From: Gammaproteobacteria bacterium
Lineage (GTDB): Bacteria; Pseudomonadota; Gammaproteobacteria; Pseudomonadales; Pseudomonadaceae
Direction of reading: 5' to 3'
DNA length: 64,000 nucleotides
Assembly: GCA_903970465.1 (NCBI GenBank)
Contig: CAJCIO010000059.1
Location: 1 to 64,000 of the forward strand
Part shown: one piece after another, positions 50,729 through 60,381 of the stretch
Position numbering within the stretch: the first letter of the stretch is position 1
Layout of the letters: every line of letters starts with the position of its first letter
Translations under genes and position numbers: made by a program
The notes under the pieces: generated by a model
The model's input: the letters and a program-made list of their open reading frames with translations, nothing else
Told to the model about the DNA's origin: nothing
Databases searched by the model: none

Positions 50729-50813
50729 TTTTCGCGAGCAAGCTTTGCTCCCACAGTGCAAGACATTCCTTAGGCGGGTGCTTGTGGGCGCAAGACTCAC
50801 CCGCGAAGCGGCC
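50729..50813. repeat. REPIN element 11
   Basis: TTCGCGAGCAAGCTTTGCTC (50731) and GGGCGCAAGACTCACCCGCG (50786) arms, between convergent lptG and the RDD gene. Confidence 0.82.
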
Positions 50814-50820
50814 CTTGCGT

Positions 50821-51303
50821 TTAACCTCTGCGCGGCAACCGCACGATCTGCGATGCCGAGTAGATGTCATGCCAGCTGCGCTTTTGTCGGTCGATCAGCA
50901 CCCAGATAACGCCCAGCCCCAGGCATAGCCACGACGCTACCGCGACCAGGAAGCGCAACAGCGCTTGCCACAGGCTGATGGCGCTGCCGTCGGCATTCTG
51001 CACCCTGATGCCCCATACCTGCATGCCCAGCGTCTGCCCCGCGCGGGTCCAGAACGTGGCAAAAAAACCGAACAGCACGAACACCAGCAGCGTCGACAGC
51101 AGCGGATCGCCATCGAGCGCGCCGGCGTCCGATAATTGCCGCAGGCGCGCCTCGCCGAAGATGGCCATGGCCGCCAGTTTGTACAGCAGGGTGGTGACCA
51201 TCAGCAGTGCGATGCACAGCAACAGGTCGTAGGCTGTTGCGGCCAAGCGACGGCAGAATCCGGCGGCGGGGAATGGGCCTTCGGGGGATAGTCGTTGAGT
51301 CAA
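50821..51303 (-). CDS. RDD family membrane protein
   Basis: A 160-residue inner-membrane protein with three hydrophobic segments (about 25-48, 68-85, 122-138). The RDD signature is here a variant: RRLAATAYDLLL at the start of TM1, plus GQTLGMQVWGIRV between TM2 and TM3. Function not established for this group. The conserved position downstream of lptFG on the opposite strand is also seen in P. aeruginosa. Confidence 0.8.
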   Translation of the reverse strand: MTQRLSPEGPFPAAGFCRRLAATAYDLLLCIALLMVTTLLYKLAAMAIFGEARLRQLSDAGALDGDPLLSTLLVFVLFGFFATFWTRAGQTLGMQVWGIRVQNADGSAISLWQALLRFLVAVASWLCLGLGVIWVLIDRQKRSWHDIYSASQIVRLPRRG

Positions 51304-51353
51304 GCGGGATGCCTGGGCAGTAGCAATGTGGGACGGCTACTTTAGCTCAAAAG

Positions 51354-51433
51354 CTTCGCCGCCGAACGCTCACCCTTGCCTCCACAGGCGTACAACTCAG
51401 GCTGTGGGAGCAAGGTTTGCCCGCGAAAGGGCC
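51354..51433. repeat. REPIN element 12 (diverged left arm)
   Basis: A degenerate left arm CTTCGCCGCCGAACGCTCAC (51354) and an intact right arm GTGGGAGCAAGGTTTGCCCG (51404). Confidence 0.72.
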
Positions 51434-51462
51434 TGTTGCCCTGACGCAAAACTCACAGGCAT

Positions 51463-51495
51463 AAAAAACCCCCGCCGTGACCGGCGAGGGCTTTT
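51463..51495 (-). terminator. Terminator of the cold-shock gene
   Basis: On the minus strand AGCCCTCGCCGG pairs with CGGCGGGGGTTTTTT around TCA, 14 bases after the stop codon. Confidence 0.88.
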
Positions 51496-51508
51496 TGTCA
51501 CGCGCTAA

Positions 51509-51721
51509 TCAGGCTTCGGCTTGAACTTCGTCAGCCTGCATGCCTTTTTGGCCTTGCACCGCAACGAAGGTCACTTTCTGGCCTTCTTTCAGGCTCTTGA
51601 AGCCGTTACCCTGGATCGCGCGGAAGTGGACGAACAGATCCGGACCGCTCTCTGGAGTGATAAAACCAAAACCCTTTTCGTCGTTGAACCACTTGACGGT
51701 ACCGCTCTGACGAGTCGACAT
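51509..51721 (-). CDS. Cold-shock domain protein (CspA family)
   Basis: A 70-residue OB-fold RNA chaperone with RNP1 KGFGFI and RNP2 LFVHF, preceded by [11 protein letters not shown]. Pseudomonads carry several such genes and the paralogue (cspA, capB or cspD-like) cannot be fixed from sequence alone. AAGGGA lies 9 bases before the ATG. Confidence 0.94.
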   Translation of the reverse strand: MSTRQSGTVKWFNDEKGFGFITPESGPDLFVHFRAIQGNGFKSLKEGQKVTFVAVQGQKGMQADEVQAEA

Positions 51722-52144
51722 AGCTTATTTCCCTTGAAACAGAATGTGTGACAGCTTCTTCCAAATGAAAGAGTACTGGGCTGGTTGCAGGAAAGTTTAG
51801 CGCCGTCGAACGGGGGTTGTAGCAATACTCAGAGCTACTGCCCAGGCCACGTACTATAGCGACCCATGCAAACACAGTCGCTAGACTCTACGACAACTCT
51901 CGTGACAAAAACAAGCCTGCCAGGCGGTGCTTTTAGCGCTTTTGAGCACCTTTTTGTTCGAGGTCAATTACATCCCGCCATTACCCGCTGTTCGGTCATT
52001 TTCGATTCCGTACAGTGACTTTCGATATTGAATCGAGACAGTTCTTCTAAGCCCTTGTTAGTGCGAATAAAAGTTTTTGAGGCGAAGGTGGCCTGGTCCG
52101 CAAACAGCGTGCACGACCGGCAAGATCGCGCACCTGCTAAGTGC
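51722..52144. other. Region between cold-shock gene and gcvT
   Basis: 423 bases, no gene supported. The part next to the cold-shock gene is probably its promoter and leader (a lone -10-like TATAGT on the minus strand at 51853-51858 without a matching -35). A hairpin GGTGCT/AGCACC near 51926-51950 followed by TTTTTG and a palindrome GCCTGCCAGGC at 51914-51924 may end transcription from gcvT. Confidence 0.4.
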
Positions 52145-53269
52145 CTAGCCGCGGTAATAACGCTGAACCACGAAGGGCATCTTGCTGACCTTGACCGCTA
52201 CACGCTTGCCGCGCACCACGGCCCACAAGTCGCTGTCCAGCGCAGTGTGAGCCGTATCGACATAGGCCATGGCCACCGGCGCGCCCAAGGTCGGACCGAA
52301 GCCACCGCTGCACACACTGCCCACTACCTTGCCCTCGGCATCCACCACCTCGGCACCTTCACGTACCGGGGTACGCTCTTGTGGCAGCAGGCCGACGCGC
52401 TTGCGGGCGATGCCATCACGCTGCTGGGCGAAGATCACCTCGGCACCCGGGAAACCGCCCGCCCGCGGACCGTCGCTACGACGGGCCTTGGAGATGGTCC
52501 ACAGCAGGCTGGCTTCGATGGGAGTGGTTTCGCTATTCATGTCATGGCCATACAGGCACAGCCCGGCTTCCAGGCGCAGCGAGTCGCGGGCGCCGAGGCC
52601 GATCGCGGCGACTTCCGGCTCGGCCAGCAGACGGCGTGCCAAGGCTTCGGCGTGTTCGGCGGGCACGGATATTTCGAAGCCATCTTCACCGGTGTAGCCG
52701 GAGCGGCTGACGTAGCAGTCGATGCCATCGATGCTGACGGCGGCGAACTGCATGAAGGTCATGGTTGCGACGCTGGGCGCCAGGCGCGCCAGCACGGTAA
52801 CGGCAGCGGGGCCTTGCAGCGCCAGCAGCGCGCGCTGTTCGAACAATGGCTCGACGGTGCACTGGTCGCCCAGGTGGGCGCGCAGATGGGCCAGGTCTTG
52901 CTCTTTGCAGGCGGCATTGACCACCAGAAACAGCTGGTCGTCGCCCAGGTTGGCGACCATCAGGTCATCGAGGATGCCACCCTGAGGATTGGTGAACATT
53001 GCATAGCGCTGCATGCCCACGGGCAGGTCGATGATATCTACGGGTACCAGCGCCTCGAGGGCCTTGGCGGCGTCGACGCCGGTGAGGCGAATCTGGCCCA
53101 TGTGCGAGACGTCGAACAGGCCGGCCTGTTCGCGACTGTGCAGGTGTTCCTTCATGACGCCCAGCGGGTATTGCACAGGCATGTCATAGCCGGCGAACGG
53201 CACCATGCGCGCGCCCAATTCGAGGTGCAAGGCGTGCAGGGGAGTGTGTTGCAGGGATTCGGTGGACAT
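52145..53269 (-). CDS. gcvT: Glycine cleavage system T protein (aminomethyltransferase)
   Basis: Transfers the methylene of H-protein-bound aminomethyl to tetrahydrofolate and releases ammonia. 374 residues starting MSTESLQHTPL; the YDMPVQYP, FDVSHMGQ and GARDSLRLEAGLCLYG motifs mark the folate-binding fold, with D-containing LRLEAG near the catalytic region. AAGGAACC precedes the ATG at 53269. Separated from gcvP by 174 bases that contain a REP. Confidence 0.95.
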   Translation of the reverse strand: MSTESLQHTPLHALHLELGARMVPFAGYDMPVQYPLGVMKEHLHSREQAGLFDVSHMGQIRLTGVDAAKALEALVPVDIIDLPVGMQRYAMFTNPQGGILDDLMVANLGDDQLFLVVNAACKEQDLAHLRAHLGDQCTVEPLFEQRALLALQGPAAVTVLARLAPSVATMTFMQFAAVSIDGIDCYVSRSGYTGEDGFEISVPAEHAEALARRLLAEPEVAAIGLGARDSLRLEAGLCLYGHDMNSETTPIEASLLWTISKARRSDGPRAGGFPGAEVIFAQQRDGIARKRVGLLPQERTPVREGAEVVDAEGKVVGSVCSGGFGPTLGAPVAMAYVDTAHTALDSDLWAVVRGKRVAVKVSKMPFVVQRYYRG

Positions 53270-53340
53270 GGAGAGGGTTCCTTGAAAATTGGGCAGGCCC
53301 GCGCTCGGTGAGAATTCTATGGTTTTGCGCCAGCGGTCCC

Positions 53341-53405
53341 GGCCTCTTCGCGGGCAAGCCTTGCTCCTACAGCGCGAGTCGTACACCTGTAGGAGCGGCT
53401 TACCC
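53341..53405. repeat. REP element 13 (gcvP-gcvT gap)
   Basis: An intact arm GGCCTCTTCGCGGGCAAGCC (53341) and a truncated opposite arm CCTGTAGGAGCGGCTTACCC (53386). Confidence 0.8.
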
Positions 53406-53443
53406 AAAACCAGAGAATCTCCCACAAGGGAGTGTGCGTGAAG

Positions 53444-56305
<2,862 letters not shown>

Positions 56306-56315
56306 GACGGATTCC

Positions 56316-56693
56316 TTAGCCTTGGGCGCTGATCAAGTTGTCATAGGCTAGCTGATCGAGCAGCGTATCGAGTTGACCGGCGTCGGCTGGCACGAAACGA
56401 AAGAACCAGCCGTCGCCCAGCGGGGCGTCGTTGACCAGCTCCGGGGTGGCGTCCAGCGCGCTGTTGACTTCGACCACCTCGCCGTCCAAGGGCATGTTGA
56501 TGCTGCTGGCGGCCTTGACCGATTCCACCACCGAGACTTCGGCATGCTGGCTGTAGCGGGCCAGGTCCGGCAACTGCACGAAGACCACATCGCCCAAGGC
56601 GTTCTGGGCGAAGGCGGTGATGCCGACGGTGACGCTGCCATCGGCTTCCAGACGCAGCCATTCGTGCTCCACGGTAAAACGCAACTCGCTCAT
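56316..56693 (-). CDS. gcvH: Glycine cleavage system H protein
   Basis: The lipoylated shuttle protein, 125 residues. The lipoyl-lysine is K60 in [12 protein letters not shown]. The fold is the usual hammerhead barrel ([20 protein letters not shown], then [11 protein letters not shown]). First gene of gcvHPT and nearest to the sigma-54 promoter. Confidence 0.96.
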   Translation of the reverse strand: MSELRFTVEHEWLRLEADGSVTVGITAFAQNALGDVVFVQLPDLARYSQHAEVSVVESVKAASSINMPLDGEVVEVNSALDATPELVNDAPLGDGWFFRFVPADAGQLDTLLDQLAYDNLISAQG

Positions 56694-56774
56694 TGAAACT
56701 CCTCAGGGACAGCGCTATGGGCTGGCCGATGCAAAGGTGGCCCGCGCAGGCTTGGGCTGATCTGGCAGCATGGT

Positions 56775-56793
56775 TTGCAAGTTTGTTGCCAAG
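56775..56793 (-). promoter_or_regulatory. Sigma-54 promoter of gcvHPT
   Basis: On the minus strand CTTGGCAACAAACTTGCAA has the GG (-24, 56789-56790) and GC (-12, 56777-56778) exactly 10 bases apart and a good TTGGCA...TTGCA match. The start would be near 56766, 73 bases before gcvH. Confidence 0.75.
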
Positions 56794-56857
56794 TTGGGGT
56801 GGGTGTCGGAAACAGCGGGGTTGGGGGCGTTTTTGCGCTTTTCAGCGTGGGGGCGGC

Positions 56858-56875
56858 TGGAACGAAATCGATACG
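56858..56875 (-). promoter_or_regulatory. GcsR-like box A
   Basis: Minus strand CGTATCG-ATTT-CGTTCCA matches TGTAACG-N4-CGTTCCG, the GcsR motif as I recall it from P. aeruginosa, at 11 of 14 fixed positions. Centre about 77 bases upstream of the -24 element. Confidence 0.6.
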
Positions 56876-56937
56876 GCTGGTGGGGGTTTATAAAGTGGCG
56901 TCTATTCAGCGCCTTACCGGCGGGCCTTGGAGGCTAT

Positions 56938-56955
56938 TGGAACGATTTCGATACG
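56938..56955 (-). promoter_or_regulatory. GcsR-like box B
   Basis: Minus strand CGTATCG-AAAT-CGTTCCA, the same half-sites as box A, centred 80 bases further upstream. Confidence 0.6.
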
Positions 56956-56956
56956 A

Positions 56957-56974
56957 TGTAACGGTTTCGTTCCG
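56957..56974 (+). promoter_or_regulatory. GcsR box C (exact match, opposite orientation)
   Basis: Plus strand TGTAACG-GTTT-CGTTCCG matches the fixed positions of the GcsR motif exactly, one base away from box B and in the reverse orientation. Confidence 0.7.
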
Positions 56975-56994
56975 GGTTGGGCGGTGATTTCAAT

Positions 56995-57043
56995 GGCCGC
57001 TTCGCGAGCAGGCTTTGCTCTCTGAACTGCCCGCGAAGATGCC
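56995..57043. repeat. Degenerate REP element 14
   Basis: GGCCGCTTCGCGAGCAGGCT (56995) and a truncated opposite arm CTGCCCGCGAAGATGCC (57027), just past the gcsR stop codon. Confidence 0.65.
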
Positions 57044-57053
57044 GGATGCCGCG

Positions 57054-58562
57054 CTAGAGATCCCTGGGAATACCGTACTTGCGCAACCGATGGGCAATCG
57101 CTGTATGAGAGGTCTGCAACCGCGCCGCCAACTGCCGAGTGGAGGGGTAGTTGACGTAGAGCTTCTCCAACAGCGCTTTCTCGAAGCCTTCCACGGCCTG
57201 TTCCAGGCTATCGATCTCGATATCGCTCTGGCGCGCGACCGAGGTGCCGGCGATGTCCAGGTCGCCGATATCCACCAAGGTGCTCTCGCAGATGGCCGCC
57301 GCGCGGAAGATCACGTTTTGCAACTGACGGACATTGCCCGGCCAGCGGTTGCCCAGCAGCGCCGGATAGGTGCCGGGCGCCAGCCGGCACAGCGGGCGCT
57401 GAATCTGGGTGCAGGCCTGCTGCATGAAATAGCGCGCCAGCATCAGGATGTCCTGGCCACGTTCGCGCAGCGGCGGCACCTCCAGCGACAGCACGTTGAG
57501 ACGGTAGTAGAGGTCTTCGCGGAAGGTGCCTTCGGCGACCATCTTTTGCAGGTTGCGATGGGTGGCGCTGAGGATGCGCACATCGACCTTGACCTCCCGG
57601 TCGCCGCCTACTCGCCGGAAGCTGCCGTCATTGAGAAAGCGCAGGAGCTTGGCTTGCAGATAGGGAGACATTTCGCCGATCTCGTCGAGAAACACCGTGC
57701 CTTGGTTGGCCAGCTCCATCAGGCCTGGTTTACCGCCGCGTTGAGCACCGGTGAACGCGCCGGGGGCATAACCGAACAGCTCGCTTTCAGCCAGATTCTC
57801 GGGCAATGCCGCGCAGTTGAGCGCCAAAAACGGCGAGCTGTGGCGTGCGCTGATGGCATGGCAGCCGCGGGCGACCAGTTCCTTGCCGGTCCCGGTTTCA
57901 CCCTGGATCAGCAGGGGGGCATCGAGCGCCGCCACTCGCAGCGCGCGGGTCTTGAGGGTGCGGATGGGCGGTGAATCGCCCAGCAGCGAGTCGAAGCCCT
58001 CGGCGTGATCATGGTGCAGTGCGGCCAAGCGTTCGCCCATGCGATTGGGCGGGTAGAGGGTCACCAAGGCGCCGGCGTCGGTGATGGGCGTGGCGTCGAG
58101 CAGCAGGGTCTGGCCATTGAGCAGCACCTCGCGCAGCGGTAGCCGAAAGCCTTGCTCGATCAGGGTGGCCAGCAGTTCATCGTCGCCCAGCAGCTGGCCG
58201 AGGAATTCGTCACGCGGATCGCGGCCATAGAGGGCGATCAACGCCGGATTGGCCAGCAACACTCGGCCGACGCTGTCCAGCGCCAATACCGGGTCGGCCA
58301 TGGCCGCCAGCAGTGCTTCGAGCTGCAGGTGCCGACGCTGCCCTGGCAGGATGTCGACCACGGTGACTGCCTGCACGCCGCGCACGCTGAGCAGCGCGTG
58401 ATGAAGCTCCTCGAGGACCTGAGTGCTCAGTGTCGGCGCGTCGATATAGACATTCGGCGGGACCATCTCCACGGCATCCAGATTGAGGTTGCGAGCCCCC
58501 AGTATCGCCAGTACTTCCTGGGTGATGCCGACTCGGTCGATGAAACTGACGTGGATGCGCAT
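57054..58562 (-). CDS. gcsR: TyrR-like sigma-54 activator GcsR
   Basis: An enhancer-binding protein of 502 residues: N-terminal ACT domain ([20 protein letters not shown]), a PAS domain (about 80-170, [20 protein letters not shown]), an AAA+ domain with Walker A GETGTGKE, the sigma-54 contact loop GAFTGA and Walker B VFLDEIGE, and a C-terminal TyrR-type HTH ([20 protein letters not shown]). The intact GAFTGA means it can activate sigma-54, unlike E. coli TyrR. In P. aeruginosa GcsR turns on glycine cleavage genes in response to glycine, and the neighbouring boxes and promoter support that here. Confidence 0.93.
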   Translation of the reverse strand: MRIHVSFIDRVGITQEVLAILGARNLNLDAVEMVPPNVYIDAPTLSTQVLEELHHALLSVRGVQAVTVVDILPGQRRHLQLEALLAAMADPVLALDSVGRVLLANPALIALYGRDPRDEFLGQLLGDDELLATLIEQGFRLPLREVLLNGQTLLLDATPITDAGALVTLYPPNRMGERLAALHHDHAEGFDSLLGDSPPIRTLKTRALRVAALDAPLLIQGETGTGKELVARGCHAISARHSSPFLALNCAALPENLAESELFGYAPGAFTGAQRGGKPGLMELANQGTVFLDEIGEMSPYLQAKLLRFLNDGSFRRVGGDREVKVDVRILSATHRNLQKMVAEGTFREDLYYRLNVLSLEVPPLRERGQDILMLARYFMQQACTQIQRPLCRLAPGTYPALLGNRWPGNVRQLQNVIFRAAAICESTLVDIGDLDIAGTSVARQSDIEIDSLEQAVEGFEKALLEKLYVNYPSTRQLAARLQTSHTAIAHRLRKYGIPRDL

Positions 58563-58661
58563 GGGCGAGCAGAGGTTCTGGACAGCAGGGACGCGCAGTA
58601 TGCCTTGGCGGGGCGGGGATTGGAAAATCGCTGGGCTTCAGAAGGGCATTACACAAGCCGC

Positions 58662-58732
58662 ACTGGCCTCTTCGCGGGCAGAGCCCATTCCCGCATCAGA
58701 GTGGGGCGGGCTCTGTCCGCGAAGGGGCCAGT
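58662..58732. repeat. REPIN element 15
   Basis: ACTGGCCTCTTCGCGGGCAG (58662) and its partner CTGTCCGCGAAGGGGCCAGT (58712) give a long, nearly perfect inverted repeat upstream of gcsR. Confidence 0.87.
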
Positions 58733-58748
58733 GGCACCTGTGGAACGC

Positions 58749-59102
58749 TCAGACGCGCTCGGTATTCACCGGGTCGCCCGAATGTCGGCCGAGCTTGTTG
58801 CGCACGTCTTCGAACATCGCGTCGTATTGCTTGTGCACCGCTATCGGCAGCACCTTGGCCTTGGGCAGACCGTGCTTGTGGGCGATGCGTTCGGCGTTGC
58901 TGGCGAAATTGCAGGCCATGTCCTGAGGGAGGTCGAATTGGTCTTCGAATGCCTTGCCGTCGATCTGGCCGCTGATGTCGAAGTGCATCAGTGCGCCGCG
59001 CTCAGCGTCGGTGCGCACTTCGTACTTGAGGTGGATGTCATAGCCGACTTCGTCAGGAAGCAGCTTGGCGTGCTGGAGGTGCAGATGACCGGGTTCGAAC
59101 AT
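58749..59102 (-). CDS. DUF5064-type hypothetical protein
   Basis: A 117-residue soluble protein. It has beta-strand-like segments (GYDIHLKYEVRTDAERGALMHF, each strand short) followed by a helical C-terminus (NFASNAERIAHKHGL). The naming rests on overall resemblance to a small Pseudomonas-restricted family and is tentative; no function is known. Its ATG is preceded by AGGAGAA (CCCAGGAGAACCCTTCCC). Confidence 0.65.
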   Translation of the reverse strand: MFEPGHLHLQHAKLLPDEVGYDIHLKYEVRTDAERGALMHFDISGQIDGKAFEDQFDLPQDMACNFASNAERIAHKHGLPKAKVLPIAVHKQYDAMFEDVRNKLGRHSGDPVNTERV

Positions 59103-59171
59103 GGGAAGGGTTCTCCTGGGCTGATGCGTGCAGGATAGACCCTTGCCGGGACCTGTGGTTCAGCGTGGCGA

Positions 59172-59567
59172 TCAGCTGCGGCGTTCTTCGGGCCGCGACC
59201 AGATCCACAGATTGACCAGCACCATGCCGCCAATGGCCGCATAGAGGAACCACAGGTGCTTGAGGGTCAGCCACATCACCACGCTGCAGATCAGCATGCT
59301 CACAGTGGCGCTGACCTTGGCCTTGCGCTTGATGATCTTGCCATCGCGCCAGTTGGTGATGATCGGACCGAACAGCCGATGGTTCTCCAGCCACGCGCTC
59401 AGCGCTGGCGAGCTGCGGGTCGCGGCCCAGGCGGCCAGCAGGACGAACTCGGTCGTCGGCAAGCCGGGGATGACGATGGCGATCAGGCCGATGGCCAGGC
59501 TCGTGTAGGCCAGTACGCCATACAGCACACGAGCGATCTTGGAGCGGGGCGGCCTAGGGTTGTCCAT
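59172..59567 (-). CDS. YbaN family (DUF454) membrane protein
   Basis: A 131-residue inner-membrane protein with about three hydrophobic segments. The DUF454 signature GLIAIVIPGLPTTEFVLLAA and the later LENHRLFGPIITNWRDGK are clear. Function unknown; in several Pseudomonas heme-uptake loci a member follows heme oxygenase, as here. The start at 59567 avoids overlap with hemO; an ATG at 59600 inside the hemO end is the alternative. Confidence 0.85.
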   Translation of the reverse strand: MDNPRPPRSKIARVLYGVLAYTSLAIGLIAIVIPGLPTTEFVLLAAWAATRSSPALSAWLENHRLFGPIITNWRDGKIIKRKAKVSATVSMLICSVVMWLTLKHLWFLYAAIGGMVLVNLWIWSRPEERRS

Positions 59568-59581
59568 GGAGTCCAGGTTGA

Positions 59582-60196
59582 TCACGCCGAGTCGTTGCAT
59601 TCGGCGGTGTAGGTGTATTGCAGCAGTACGTGCAGACGGGAAAAGGCGTCGAGTGCGGCTTGGTCGGCTTCGGCTTCGGCGGCCTCGCTGAATACCAGCG
59701 CGTCGAATACCGCATTGAACGCTTTCCAGCCCTTGGCACGGCCGCCTTCGGGTTCGGCCAGGTGACGGGCACCGAACGCTTCGGTGAAGCCGAGGGCATT
59801 GGCACGCTTGATCAGGATGGCGGCGCCGAGTTTAGACCCTTCGGAGACACGAATCCAGGTCAGTGCGGTGGCCTGACTGGGGTTGTTCAGGGCGCTCGGC
59901 AGTGGCGCCGGCACCGGCAGACCGATATCGGCGAGGTCCGCCTTGGCGGCATCGGCGCGGCAGCGCTCGGGCAGGTCGGGGAACAGCGCGACCAGCGCCG
60001 GATCGTTGTACAGGTGCTGCAGCTCGGCCTGGAACAGGTACTGCATCTGCACGAAATGGCCGTAACTTTCGACGCTGTCAAAAGGGGCATAGCCGGCGAC
60101 GACCTGCTCGAGCTCGTCATGCAGGCTGTGACTCAGGGCACGCAGGCGCGCAGAGCGCAGAGGGGTGGCGTTTGGAACCTGTTCGATGACAGTCAT
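59582..60196 (-). CDS. hemO: Heme oxygenase HemO
   Basis: Opens heme to biliverdin, CO and free iron in the cytosol. 204 residues, of the short bacterial HemO/PigA type. The proximal heme ligand is H26 (HSLHDELE), the same position as in P. aeruginosa PigA. The distal helix region WIRVSEGSKLGAAIL with the flexible Gly-Ser-Lys-Leu-Gly is conserved. Downstream of the receptor gene, separated by 185 bases with a hairpin, so it may have its own promoter as well. Confidence 0.93.
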   Translation of the reverse strand: MTVIEQVPNATPLRSARLRALSHSLHDELEQVVAGYAPFDSVESYGHFVQMQYLFQAELQHLYNDPALVALFPDLPERCRADAAKADLADIGLPVPAPLPSALNNPSQATALTWIRVSEGSKLGAAILIKRANALGFTEAFGARHLAEPEGGRAKGWKAFNAVFDALVFSEAAEAEADQAALDAFSRLHVLLQYTYTAECNDSA

Positions 60197-60344
60197 GGTC
60201 GAATCCTTGAAAAAGTGCAGTGCTGTATTAACCAGACGAATCAGGCGCGGTCGTCAGTAAAAAAAGCGCTAAACAAGAGTAATAAACAAACGCTGAAAAC
60301 GGCTGAAGGGTTATCCCGATACTGCGTTTCAGGTTCGTGAGTCA

Positions 60345-60370
60345 TACCGCCAGCAACCGTGCTGGCGGTA
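60345..60370 (-). terminator. Hairpin between heme receptor and hemO
   Basis: TACCGCCAGCA and TGCTGGCGGTA form a perfect 11-bp stem around ACCG, 12 bases after the receptor stop codon on the minus strand. No T run follows, so this may attenuate or protect the receptor message rather than fully terminate. Confidence 0.6.
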
Positions 60371-60381
60371 CAGTGCCACGA

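Larger units (their letters stand above)
56694..57053 (-). promoter_or_regulatory. gcvHPT control region
   Basis: 360 bases between the gcsR stop and gcvH start. In order of transcription it contains a degenerate REP (56995-57043), three GcsR-like boxes, an AT-richer stretch with TTTATAAAG, and a sigma-54 promoter. No ORF. Confidence 0.75.
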
